From Nocardioides houyundeii (lineage in GTDB: Bacteria; Actinomycetota; Actinomycetes; Propionibacteriales; Nocardioidaceae), in contig NZ_CP025581.1 in NCBI RefSeq assembly GCF_002865585.1, positions 2,108,001 through 2,172,000 of the forward strand: a DNA stretch of 64,000 nucleotides, read 5' to 3'. The notes beneath the pieces are model-generated. The model saw only the letters and a list, made by a program, of their open reading frames with translations, searched no databases and was not told the DNA's origin. The position numbers and the translations under genes were made by a program. Positions 47,648 through 56,800 of this stretch are shown here, piece after piece (positions within the stretch are counted from its first letter, which is position 1; each line of letters begins with the position of its first letter).

Positions 47648-49215
47648 GGGGTCGGCCTGACGAGCGAGAGGTCGAGCACGTCGGTGATCACCGGGTGCCA
47701 CGCCTCGTCGACGCCGGCCACGTCGTCGGAGAAGACCGCGGTGCCCTTCTTGGTCGCCACGGAGTACCAGAGGCCGGACTCGCTGACCATGCGCGCAGCC
47801 TCGCCGTACGCCTGGAGGTCGTTGGTCTCGACCGCCTTGGCGAGCAGGTCTGCCAGGCCGGGCACCTCCGCACCGAACAGGTCGAGACCGCCGCCGGGGG
47901 TGTAGAACACGAAGCCCCAGGCGTCCGGGTGCGCAGTGTCGGGGAAGCCGGTGAAGAAGGTGACGTCCGGTGCGGAGGCGCCCTTGGCGAGCGCCTCGTA
48001 GTAGGCGCCCGGAGCGAAGCCGACGCTCTTGGTCTTGATGCCCGCCCCGTTCAGGACGGCGGCCAGGTTGTCGCAGAGCACCTGGGCGGCCGGCGTGCTC
48101 TCGGCGTAGCCGCACGAGATGGTCCGACCCGACAACGCGCCCGCGGCGAGGGTGTCCAGGGCGTCGGGGTCAGGCTCGATGACCTGCTTGTTGCCCTCGG
48201 CCGGCAGGAGGTTCTTGGGGAAGACCTCGTCGGTCGGCTCCGCGGTCTCGCCCAGCGCCTTCTCGGCCAGCGCGGGGAAGTCGATCCCGGACAACAGCTG
48301 CACGCGGGTCGCCTGGTCCCCCAGGGCGGCGCTCTTGGGGTTCACGAAGAGCGTCGGGGTCTGCATGCTGGGGAAGGCGTAAGCCTCCAGGTCCTGGTTC
48401 TTGGAGAGCTCGCGGAAGGAGGCGTCGTCGCTGTAGCCGATCAGTCCGTCGAGCTCGCCGTTGCCGAGCTTGAGCTGGATCGTGGACATGCTCGACATCA
48501 CGTCGAAGCGGACCGCCTGGTAGCCGGCCGGCTCGCCCCAGTAGTCGGCGAACGCCTCGAGCTCGTAGGCGACGCCCGGCTGGAAGTCTCCGTAGGTGAA
48601 GGGGCCGGTGCCGGCGTCGTGGGTGTCGAACCAGTCGGTGTCGGCGCCGGCCTCGACCGGGTGCGCCTTCAGCGCCTGGGGGCTGATCATCTTGGGGCCG
48701 AACGGCGAGGCGAGAAGGTCCAGGAACGACGAGTTCGGTGCCTCGAGGGTGATCACCACCTCGCTGGGGCTCGGCGTCTCCACCTTGGTCACCCCCGCGA
48801 CCATGTAGGCCGGTCCCTCGCCGACCGCCGTACGACGGTCGAACGACGCCTTCACCGCGGAGGAGTCGAACGGCGTGCCGTCGTGGAAGGTCACGTCCTC
48901 GCGCAGCGTGAAGGTGAAGACGGTGTTGTCGTCGTTGGCCTCCCACTCGGTGGCCAGCTTGCCGACCAGCTCCGCCTCGCTCTGCCCGGACTGGTAGCCC
49001 AGCAGGCCCTCGTAGGCGCTGTTGGCCAGGTTGAGCTCCGCGCCGTCGTACGCCGTGTCCGGGTCCGGGGGCGGGATGTCACCCAGGAACGCCAGGTTGA
49101 GGGTGGTGTCTGCGGCACTGGCGGTGCTGCCCCCCGGGGTGGACCCGCCCGAGCAGCCGGTCAGCGCCAGCGCGGAGACAGTGGCCAGGGCGGTGAGACG
49201 CAACAAGTTCTTCAT
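47644..49215 (-). CDS. Extracellular solute-binding lipoprotein, family 5
   Basis: 523 residues. Lipobox LALTGC (Cys21) after a signal peptide, then FTLREDVTFHDGTPFDSSAVKASFD, the family 5 (peptide/nickel/opine) signature. It would sit on the outer face of the membrane and feed the importer. The first gene of the operon, with a palindromic operator 42 bases before the ATG. The ligand cannot be read from sequence; its linked hydrolases suggest an amide- or urea-type compound. Confidence 0.92.
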   Translation of the reverse strand: MKNLLRLTALATVSALALTGCSGGSTPGGSTASAADTTLNLAFLGDIPPPDPDTAYDGAELNLANSAYEGLLGYQSGQSEAELVGKLATEWEANDDNTVFTFTLREDVTFHDGTPFDSSAVKASFDRRTAVGEGPAYMVAGVTKVETPSPSEVVITLEAPNSSFLDLLASPFGPKMISPQALKAHPVEAGADTDWFDTHDAGTGPFTYGDFQPGVAYELEAFADYWGEPAGYQAVRFDVMSSMSTIQLKLGNGELDGLIGYSDDASFRELSKNQDLEAYAFPSMQTPTLFVNPKSAALGDQATRVQLLSGIDFPALAEKALGETAEPTDEVFPKNLLPAEGNKQVIEPDPDALDTLAAGALSGRTISCGYAESTPAAQVLCDNLAAVLNGAGIKTKSVGFAPGAYYEALAKGASAPDVTFFTGFPDTAHPDAWGFVFYTPGGGLDLFGAEVPGLADLLAKAVETNDLQAYGEAARMVSESGLWYSVATKKGTAVFSDDVAGVDEAWHPVITDVLDLSLVRPTP

Positions 49216-49256
49216 GGTGGGCGCGCTTCCTCGAGGCGGGATGACCAGGTGCCTGA

Positions 49257-49276
49257 AAACTATCGATTGATAGTTT
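49257..49276. promoter_or_regulatory. Palindromic operator before the ABC-hydrolase operon
   Basis: AAACTATCGATTGATAGTTT, perfect 8-base arms with a 4-base centre. TAGTTT on the minus strand inside it can serve as -10 box. Its reverse complement agrees with the site at 39992 at 17 of 20 positions, so both should bind the same TetR protein. Confidence 0.8.
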
Positions 49277-49295
49277 CAAGGAGCGACGACTTCTG

Positions 49296-49916
49296 TTAAC
49301 GACCGGTTTCGGCTCCGGCGGGCACCCCCGCCAGCCAGTCGGCCACCTCCGACCGGGACACCAGCACGCCGTCCTGGAGACGCGACATGGCGCGCAGGGC
49401 AGCCCGGTGCAGCTCCTCCCCCGAGCCCAGGACGACGTCGGTGACGACCCGGACGCGGTAGCCGAGCTGGTGGGCGTCCACCGCGGTGTAGTGGATGCAC
49501 ACGTCGGTCATCCCGCCGACCAGGACCACCGTCTCCGCCCGGTAGCCGCGCAGCACCAGGTCGAGCTCGGTGCCGAAGAAGGCGGAGTAGCGGCGCTTGC
49601 GGATCAGGTACTCCTCGGGACGTGGGTCGAGCCCGGGGTGCAGCTCGGTCCCGCGAGCCCCTTCCAGGCAGTGCGGACCCTCCGCACCGTCCAGCTCTCG
49701 GCCGATGTCGACCAGCGAGGGCTTGTGCACCTCCTGGATGAACACCACCGGCACCCCCTTGTCCCGGAAGGCGGCGACCAGGTCCACGGCCCGGGCGTTG
49801 CGCTCGGGCCGCCCCGCCATGTAGCCCAGGCCGACGGAGTGGGTGTCCGGGTCGCCGCCACCTTGGATGTCGACGACCACCAGGACGACGTTGCCGACCG
49901 GTGCCAGCGCCATCAT
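49296..49916 (-). CDS. Isochorismatase-like cysteine hydrolase, third paralogue
   Basis: 206 residues. Asp16 in VVVDIQGGG, Lys in LIRKRRYSAFFG, Cys in GMTDVCIHYTA. A 45-residue central block is identical to that of the first paralogue, so the copy is recent; the N-terminus is shorter. It overlaps the symporter stop (ATGA), so uptake and hydrolysis are linked here as well. Confidence 0.88.
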   Translation of the reverse strand: MMALAPVGNVVLVVVDIQGGGDPDTHSVGLGYMAGRPERNARAVDLVAAFRDKGVPVVFIQEVHKPSLVDIGRELDGAEGPHCLEGARGTELHPGLDPRPEEYLIRKRRYSAFFGTELDLVLRGYRAETVVLVGGMTDVCIHYTAVDAHQLGYRVRVVTDVVLGSGEELHRAALRAMSRLQDGVLVSRSEVADWLAGVPAGAETGR

Positions 49917-51409
49917 GCGGCCGGCTCGGGAAGGGGCTCCTCGGCGAAGCGGTCGGCGTGCCGCAGCCCGGTCTCCTCCGCGTCGTGGGAGCGGGTGGCC
50001 AGCGCGGTGAGCACGAACGCCCCGGCCCCGGCGCCGAAGGCAACGAAGGTGGCCCAGCCGTCGAAGCCGGTGCCGACGAGGTCGTTGTCGAGGAAGAACA
50101 GGGTGTTCGGCACGCCGTACAGCGTGGGGGTCAGCGCCAGCAGGATCACTCGGACGACCAGGCCGGCACCGCAGCCGACGAGGGCCGCCATCGAGGTCGA
50201 TCCCTTCCAGAAGAGCCCCAGGATGAACGGGGCGATGAGGCACGCGAGCATCAGGTCGAAGGCCAGGGTCAGCAGGATCCCGGTCTCGCTCACCCTGATC
50301 GCGAAGTAGACCCCGAGCACCACCACCGGCACCATCGCCATCCGGGTCCAGCGCAGCAGCGGGTCCGCCTGGCCCTGGGCCACGACCCGCCGGACGCCCA
50401 GGACGTTGCGGACCGCGACTGCCGAGGTGGCCAGGATCGCACCCGAGGCGGTGGAGAAGGAGGCGGCCACGATGCCGGACAGGGAGAGCACCGCGATCAG
50501 CGCGGGAGCAGGACCGTCGAGCAGCTGGTACATCACGGGGCCGTCGTCGAGGCTGAGCCCGAGCGCGTCGGTCGTGCTGAGCGCGATCAGGGACCACACG
50601 ACGCCGATCCCGGCGGTGATCGCGGCGCCGAGGTAGCAGGAGCGCTGCGCGATCTCGGGGGTGCGGGCGGCGAAGATCCGCTGCATGAAGTCGATGGCCA
50701 CCAGGTCGCCGATGCCGAGCGAGACCAGGGTTGCCCAGTTGACCGCGGCGCCCTGGGAGGTGTCGGTGAGCTGGCCGAGGTCGAAGGGCCCCATGCCGAC
50801 GGGCAGCGACAGCCCGTACTCCGTGGCCACCCAGACGAACAGCGCCGCCGTGGCCACCACGGTGATCACCGCCTGGATGACGGCGGTGTAGGCGTCGGAG
50901 AACAGGCCGCCGCCGATGGTGTAGGCGAGCACCAGCAGCACCGCCAGGACGACACCCAGCTCGTAGCCCAGCGGGGTGAAGTACTCCACCATGAAGCCCA
51001 TCGCGACCAGGTTGCCGGCGAGCAGGATGGTGAAGGCGAAGATCATCAGCAGCGACGCCGTCACCTCCACCCGACGGTCGTAGCGCCGGGCGAAGAAGTC
51101 ACCGAGGGTGTAGAGCCCCATCCGGTTCATCGGCTTGGCGAGGAACAGCCCGGACAGCGCGAGGCAGATCGCGAGGCCGAGGGCGAGCGAGGCGCCGGCC
51201 CAGAACCCGTACGCCGAGCTGAGGTCGGTGTTGCCGACCGTGGCGTTGCTGTCGACCGCGGCGGTGGTCAGCGCCACCGCGACCAGAGGCACGCCCAGCG
51301 AGCGGCCGGCGACGAGGTAGTTGGCACTGTCGCCGTCGACCTTGCGGGACACGGCGATGCCGACGACCAGCATGAGCACGACGGTGAGCATGACTCCGGT
51401 GATGATCAT
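49913..51409 (-). CDS. Sodium:solute symporter family protein
   Basis: 498 residues, about 13 membrane helices. Family marks: NYLVAGRSLGVPLVAVALTT near the start, GLYTLGDFFARRYDRRVEV and GIVAASFSTASGAILATSAV. The SSS family carries urea, amino acids, sugars, pantothenate and others; location between a hydrolase and the carboxylase locus favours a nitrogenous solute. AAAGGA lies 8 bases before the ATG at 51409. Confidence 0.9.
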   Translation of the reverse strand: MIITGVMLTVVLMLVVGIAVSRKVDGDSANYLVAGRSLGVPLVAVALTTAAVDSNATVGNTDLSSAYGFWAGASLALGLAICLALSGLFLAKPMNRMGLYTLGDFFARRYDRRVEVTASLLMIFAFTILLAGNLVAMGFMVEYFTPLGYELGVVLAVLLVLAYTIGGGLFSDAYTAVIQAVITVVATAALFVWVATEYGLSLPVGMGPFDLGQLTDTSQGAAVNWATLVSLGIGDLVAIDFMQRIFAARTPEIAQRSCYLGAAITAGIGVVWSLIALSTTDALGLSLDDGPVMYQLLDGPAPALIAVLSLSGIVAASFSTASGAILATSAVAVRNVLGVRRVVAQGQADPLLRWTRMAMVPVVVLGVYFAIRVSETGILLTLAFDLMLACLIAPFILGLFWKGSTSMAALVGCGAGLVVRVILLALTPTLYGVPNTLFFLDNDLVGTGFDGWATFVAFGAGAGAFVLTALATRSHDAEETGLRHADRFAEEPLPEPAA

Positions 51410-51447
51410 GAGAGGTCCTTTGACGGTGGCCTGCCGGGGCCCCGACC

Positions 51448-51465
51448 GACTTTCGATCGACCGAC
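51448..51465. promoter_or_regulatory. Operator-like half site before the symporter operon
   Basis: GACTTTCGATCGACCGAC agrees at 15 of 18 positions with the left part of the palindrome at 52335-52360. The right arm is not conserved. It lies 39 bases before the symporter ATG, downstream of the likely start of transcription, where a repressor would act as a roadblock. Confidence 0.5.
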
Positions 51466-51483
51466 AGGTAGTGCCACCATTGA

Positions 51484-51509
51484 GACGCCGAGATGTTTCC
51501 GGCGGCGTC
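51484..51509. terminator. Hairpin downstream of the tetR gene
   Basis: GACGCCG and CGGCGTC pair around a 12-base loop just after the tetR stop. No T tract follows, so termination is uncertain. Confidence 0.25.
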
Positions 51510-51518
51510 CCCGCAACC

Positions 51519-52232
51519 TCACATCTGTGTTACATCCTCCAGCGCGCGCAGCAGCTCCTCGGCCTCGGAGCGCACGGCCGCGATCCGCTCCTCGGCAACG
51601 CCCACCACCCGCAGCGCCGCGTCGGCGATCCGGGTCGCGGCGTCGGGCTCGCATCCCCCGGTACGGCGCCGCAGGATCACCGACTCCACCAGCCCGAAGA
51701 CCAGCCAGGAGTCGTCCGCACTGTCCTGCTCCCTACTGTCCTGCTCCCCACTGTCCTGCTCCCCACGATCCTGCTCCTGGCCGGCCACCCCGGCGACCAG
51801 CGCGGCGTACACGTCGGCCAGCCGCTGGCGCTCGGCATGGAACTGCGCGAACCGCTCGTCGGAGAGCTCGGGGAGCAGGTAGAGCGAGCCGGTGTTCTGC
51901 TCCCCGGAGGCCAGCAGCCGCACGTCGAAGGCGCACAGCGCCCACAGCCGCACCTCCGCCGGCTCGTCGCGGCCCAGCAACGCCGTCGCCACCACGGTCG
52001 AGGGCTGCACGGTGCGCAGCAGCAGCGCGAGCAGGATGGAGTGCTTGCCGGCGAAGTAGTGGTACATCGTGGCCTGGGAGGTGCCGGCGGCCTCGGCGAT
52101 GGCGTAGGTGCTCGTCGAGCCGTAGCCCACCTCGCAGAACAGCGTGGCCGAGGCGAGAAGGATGTCCTCTTCCGTGGAGAGGCCCGAGACCGAGGCCCGG
52201 GAGCGAGGTCGTCCGATACCGCGGCGGGCCAT
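51519..52232 (-). CDS. TetR-family regulator of the carboxylase locus
   Basis: 237 residues from the ATG at 52232 (a TTG at 52241 is less likely). DNA-binding domain ILLASATLFCEVGYGSTSTY, AIAEAAGTSQATMYHYFAGK. Near residue 155-175 there is a repetitive EQDS insert. Divergent from the DUF1989/carboxylase operon, with a palindrome in the shared gap, so it probably represses that operon and perhaps the symporter pair downstream. Confidence 0.88.
   Translation of the reverse strand: MARRGIGRPRSRASVSGLSTEEDILLASATLFCEVGYGSTSTYAIAEAAGTSQATMYHYFAGKHSILLALLLRTVQPSTVVATALLGRDEPAEVRLWALCAFDVRLLASGEQNTGSLYLLPELSDERFAQFHAERQRLADVYAALVAGVAGQEQDRGEQDSGEQDSREQDSADDSWLVFGLVESVILRRRTGGCEPDAATRIADAALRVVGVAEERIAAVRSEAEELLRALEDVTQM
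51721..51780 (-). repeat. Four 15-bp tandem units inside the tetR gene
   Basis: Units begin at 51721, 51736, 51751 and 51766; the first three are nearly identical, the fourth is decayed. They encode the GEQDS/REQDS repeats in a loop of the ligand-binding domain. Confidence 0.85.
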
Positions 52233-52334
52233 GACCGGCAACCTAGCAGCGCGACGCCCACGCGTCGGGCCGGCTCATGGGCGCGTTACACAGAGTTAAC
52301 CGCGCCGGAACGACCCGGTCGTACGGGCGCCGTT

Positions 52335-52360
52335 GACTTTCGCTTGACCAACCGAAAGTC
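52335..52360. promoter_or_regulatory. 26-bp palindromic operator before the carboxylase operon
   Basis: Arms GACTTTCG and CGAAAGTC are perfect; inner TTG and CAA also pair, giving 22 of 26 symmetric positions. It lies 15 bases before the ATG at 52376 in the divergent gap with tetR. AGGAG at 52366-52370 follows it as ribosome-binding site. Confidence 0.8.
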
Positions 52361-52375
52361 ATCCCAGGAGCGTCG

Positions 52376-53209
52376 ATGAGCAGCACCACCAGCACCACCG
52401 CGGGAGCCCGCGACCATGCCCGCGCCCAGGAGGGGACGGTCGTCGACGCCATGCCGACCGTGCCGGCGGCCGGGGCCGGAGCCCTGCCCGAGGGCGTCGT
52501 CGCGGACCAGGTGGTGTGGGCCGAGACGATCGCGGGCGGCGGCTACGGCCACCGGGTGCTGGCCGCCGGCACCACGGTGCGCCTCACCGACCCCACCGGA
52601 GACGCCTGCGCCGGGACCCTGCTGCACCACGCGGGCATGCCCTGGGAGCGGCTCAACGTCGCCGACACCGTCAAGGTCCAGTGGCAGGTCTACACCGCCG
52701 CCGGTCAGCTGCTCCTCAGCGACCAGGGCCGGGTGCTCGCCACGGTCCTGACCGACACCTCCGGCCACCATGACGCCGTCTACGGCGCCTCCACCCGGTC
52801 CCGCAACCAGGAGCGGTACGGCGACGGCTCACCCCAGGGCCGCTCCCCCGCCGGCCGCGAGCTCTTCCTCCTCGGCGCGGGCAAGCACGGGCTCGGCCGC
52901 CGTGACCTGCCGCCGTCGGTCTCCTTCTTCCAGGGCGTGCGCATCGACGAGGCCGGCCATCCCGTCTGGCGCGGCTCCGCCGGCCCCGGGGCGAGCCTCA
53001 CCCTGCGCACCGAGCTCCCGGTGGTGCTGCTGCTGGCCAACGCTGCCCACCCGCTGGATCCCCGGCCGGAGTACACCGTGGGCCCCCTGGAGGTGCTGGC
53101 CTGGCGCGGTCGGCCCACCACGCCTGACGACCCGCTGTGGTGCGCGACGCCCGAGCGCCGACGCGCCTTCGAGAACACCGCCGACCTCCGGAAGGGACTG
53201 GGACTGTGA
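52376..53209 (+). CDS. DUF1989 protein, urea-amidolyase-associated UAAP1 type (probable carboxyguanidine deiminase subunit)
   Basis: 277 residues, including a ~35-residue low-complexity start. GHRVLAAGTTVRLTDPTGDA, ERLNVADTVKVQWQVY, GSPQGRSPAGRELFLLG and KHGLGRRDLPPSVSFF are the UAAP1 pattern. Pairs of these DUF1989 proteins beside a 'urea' carboxylase have been shown to be the two subunits of carboxyguanidine deiminase. It opens the operon and overlaps the second subunit (GTGA). Confidence 0.9.
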   Translation: MSSTTSTTAGARDHARAQEGTVVDAMPTVPAAGAGALPEGVVADQVVWAETIAGGGYGHRVLAAGTTVRLTDPTGDACAGTLLHHAGMPWERLNVADTVKVQWQVYTAAGQLLLSDQGRVLATVLTDTSGHHDAVYGASTRSRNQERYGDGSPQGRSPAGRELFLLGAGKHGLGRRDLPPSVSFFQGVRIDEAGHPVWRGSAGPGASLTLRTELPVVLLLANAAHPLDPRPEYTVGPLEVLAWRGRPTTPDDPLWCATPERRRAFENTADLRKGLGL

Positions 53210-53820
53210 GCAGCCGCGAGGTGCACCGCGAGACCGTCGCGGCCTGCGCACCCTGGTCCTGGACGCTGGGTCGCGGGCAGGTGCTCACGATCGTCGACCT
53301 CGACGGCAACCAGGCCGTGGACTTCCTGGCCTACGACGCGCACGACACCTCTCGCGCCTACAGCGCCCAGACCACCCTGCAGGCCCAGGACTCGGTCTTC
53401 CTCACCACCGGAAGCGTGCTGCGCGACAACGAGTCCGACGCGCTGCTCACCGTGGTCGCCGACGAGGTGGGCCGGCACGACACCCTCGGGGGCGCCTGCT
53501 CACGGGAGTCCAACACGCTGCGCTACGGACACCACACCTGGGCCCAGCACGCGTGCGCGGAGAACTTCCTGGCCGAGCTCTCCCGCCACGGGATGGGCAA
53601 GCGCGACCACGTGGCCAACGTCAACTGGTACATGAACGTCCCCGTCGACCCCGACGGGGCCCTCGGCATCGTCGACGGCATCTCCGCACCCGGGCTCTCG
53701 CTCAGCCTGCGCGCGGAGAAGGACGTGCTCGTCGTCGTCTCCAACTGCCCCCAGGTCAACAACCCGTGCAACGGCTTCGACCCCAGCCGGGCCGAGATGA
53801 TCGTGACGGAGCCGGCATGA
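53206..53820 (+). CDS. DUF1989 protein, UAAP2 type (probable carboxyguanidine deiminase subunit)
   Basis: 204 residues. VDLDGNQAVDFLAYDAHDTS, GGACSRESNTLRYG and SNCPQVNNPCNGFDPS; the conserved Cys residues and the His of YGHHT fit the metal site of this family. It would release ammonia from carboxyguanidine to give allophanate, together with UAAP1. It overlaps the carboxylase (ATGA). A frame open further upstream has no similarity, so the GTG at 53206 is the start. Confidence 0.9.
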   Translation: MSSREVHRETVAACAPWSWTLGRGQVLTIVDLDGNQAVDFLAYDAHDTSRAYSAQTTLQAQDSVFLTTGSVLRDNESDALLTVVADEVGRHDTLGGACSRESNTLRYGHHTWAQHACAENFLAELSRHGMGKRDHVANVNWYMNVPVDPDGALGIVDGISAPGLSLSLRAEKDVLVVVSNCPQVNNPCNGFDPSRAEMIVTEPA

Positions 53821-56800
53821 GCGCCCCGGGGGTGCTCCTGGTCGCCAACCGCGGCGAGATCGCCTGCCGGGTGCTGCGCACCGCCCGGGCGCTGGGCTGG
53901 CGCACGGTCGCGGTCTTCTCCGACGCCGACCGCGGCGCCGCCCATGTGCACCTGGCCGACACCTCGGTCCGCCTCGGGCCCACCCCTGCCCGGGAGAGCT
54001 ACCTCGACGCCGACGCGGTGCTGCGCGCGGCCGCCGAGACCGGGGCGACCGCGATCCACCCCGGCTACGGTTTCCTCTCCGAGGACGCCGACTTCGCCGA
54101 GCGGGTCGAGTCCGCCGGTCTGGCCTTCGTCGGCCCGACGCCGCACCAGCTGCGGGTCTTCGGCGCCAAGCACACCGCCCGCGAGGCCGCGGCCGCAGCC
54201 GGCGTCCCGATCTTCCCCGGCACCGGGCTGCTGCGCGACGCCGACGACGCGGTGGCCCAGGTCGAGGCGATCGGCTACCCGGTGATGCTCAAGGCCACCG
54301 GTGGGGGCGGCGGCATCGGGATGACGGTGTGCCGCACCCCTGAGGAGCTGCGCGCCGGCCACGCCTCGGTGACCCGGCTGGCCGGTGCCAGCTTCGGCTC
54401 CACCGGCGTCTTCGCCGAGCGCTACGTCGAGCGGGCCCGCCACGTGGAGGTCCAGGTCTTCGGCGACGGCACCGGGCGCGTGGTCTCCCTCGGGGACCGC
54501 GACTGCTCCCTGCAACGGCGCCACCAGAAGGTGGTCGAGGAGGCACCGGCCCCAGGACTCCCGGCCACGGTCCGCGAGCAGCTGCACACCTGCGCCCGCG
54601 CGCTCGCCGCCTCCCTGGGCTACCGCTCGGCGGGGACCGTGGAGTTCGTCTACGACGCCGAGCGCCAGGAGGCGTCCTTCCTGGAGGTCAACGCCCGGCT
54701 CCAGGTCGAGCACCCGGTCACCGAGGAGGTCACCGGAGTCGACCTGGTCGCCTGGATGCTCCGCCTGGCCACCGGCGACACCGCCATGCTGGCGGAGCAC
54801 CCGACCGGCACGGTGCCGGTGGCCGGCCACGCCGTCGAGGCCCGGGTGTACGCCGAGGACCCGTCGCTCGACTTCCAGCCCAGCGCCGGCCTGCTCACCC
54901 GCGTGGAGCTGCCGGCCACCGGAGCCGGGGTCCGGGTGGACGGCTGGGTCGAGACCGGGACCGAGGTGACCACCGCCTACGACCCGCTGCTCGCGAAGGT
55001 GATCGGGACCGGTGCCACCCGCGAGGAGGCGGTCGCCGCCCTCGCCGGGGCGCTGGCCAGCACCCGGATGGACGGCATCGAGGTCAACCTCGGGATGCTC
55101 CGCGCCGTCCTGGAGCTGCCGGAGTTCACCTCCGCCCGCCACTCGACCCGGACCCTGGACGGCGCGGGCGACCCGGAGCCGCGGATCACCGTCGTGCGTC
55201 CCGGCCTGATGAGCACCGTGCAGGACGTCACCGGACGGCTGGGGCTCTGGCAGGTGGGGGTGCCGCCCAGCGGAGCCATGGACGGCCGGTCGCTGCGCCT
55301 GGGCAACCTGGCCCTGGGCAACGACGAGAACGCCGCCGGCATCGAGTGCACCGCCACGGGCCCGGCGCTGGTCTTCACCCACCGCACCCGGGTCTGCGTC
55401 ACCGGCGCGGTCGCCGCGGTCACCGTCGACGGCTCCCCGGTGCCGATGTGGGAGCCGGTCGACGTGCCGGCCGGCGGCACCCTCGACATCGGCGACGCGA
55501 CCGCCGGGCTGCGCACCTACGTCGCCCTGGCCGGAGGTCTCGACGTGCCGGCGTACCTGGGCAGCGCCGCGACGTTCACGTTGGGCCAGTTCGGCGGCCA
55601 CGGGGGCCGCGCGCTGCGGCCCGGCGACGTGCTGCGCACCGCGACCGGGCCGAGCGGCGACGGGAGCGGTCCGGTAGACCCCCACCTCCGCCCCGACCTC
55701 GGCTCCCACTGGGAGCTCGCGGTCACCGAGGGACCACACGGCGCCCCGGAGTTCCTCACCCGGGCCGACATGGCGCAGCTCTTCGCCACGTCGTACGCCG
55801 TGCATTTCAACTCCTCGCGGACCGGCGTGCGGCTGGTGGGCCCGAAGCCCACCTGGGCACGCCAGGACGGCGGCGAGGCGGGCCTGCACCCCTCCAACAT
55901 CCACGACACCGCCTACTCCGTCGGCGCGCTCGACTTCACCGGGGACACCCCGATCCTGCTCGGGCCCGACGGGCCCAGCCTGGGCGGCTTCGTCTGTCCC
56001 GTCACGGTGGTGCGGGCGGACCGGTGGAAGCTCGGCCAGCTGCGACCCGGGGACACGGTCTCCTTCGTCCCGGTACGCGGCGCCGACGCGCCATCGGCGA
56101 GGTCACTCGCCTTGGCGACCCACCGCCCAGGTGGCGACGGCGACGACGGCGTGCTGCGTCGCCGTGCCGGTGAGGTCCCGGTGACCTACCGGCGCAGCGG
56201 CGACGACAACGTCCTCGTGGAGTACGGCGACCTGGTCCTCGACCTCGGGCTGCGGGCGCGGGTGCACGCCCTGCACACCGCCCTGGCCGAGCGCTCGGTG
56301 CGCGGGATCCTCGACCTGACTCCGGGCATCCGCTCGCTGCAGGTCCACGTGGACCCCGACGTGCTGCCGGTCCCGGTCCTGCTGGACCTGCTCACCGAGA
56401 TCGAGGACTCGCTGCCGGCCGTCTCCGAGCTGGTGGTGCCGTCCCGGCAGGTCCGGCTCCCGCTGAGCTGGGACGACCCCGCGTGCCGCGAGGCGGTGGA
56501 GCGCTACACCGCCGGCGTCCGCGACGACGCACCCTGGTGCCCCTCGAACATCGAGTTCATCCGCCGGGTCAACGGGCTCGCCTCGGTCGACGACGTCCAC
56601 CGCACCGTGTTCGGGGCCGAGTACCTGGTGCTCGGGCTGGGCGACGTCTACCTCGGCGCACCGGTCGCCACCCCGCTCGACCCGCGGCACCGGCTGGTCA
56701 CCACCAAGTACAACCCCGCGCGCACCTGGACGGCTGAGAACTCCGTCGGCATCGGCGGCGCCTACCTGTGCGTCTACGGCATGGAGGGGCCCGGCGGCTA

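Noticed and set aside
52233..52375. Guanidine-I (ykkC) riboswitch before the carboxylase operon
   Set aside because: The gap lacks the conserved blocks of that element and the space between the operator and start codon is only 15 bases.
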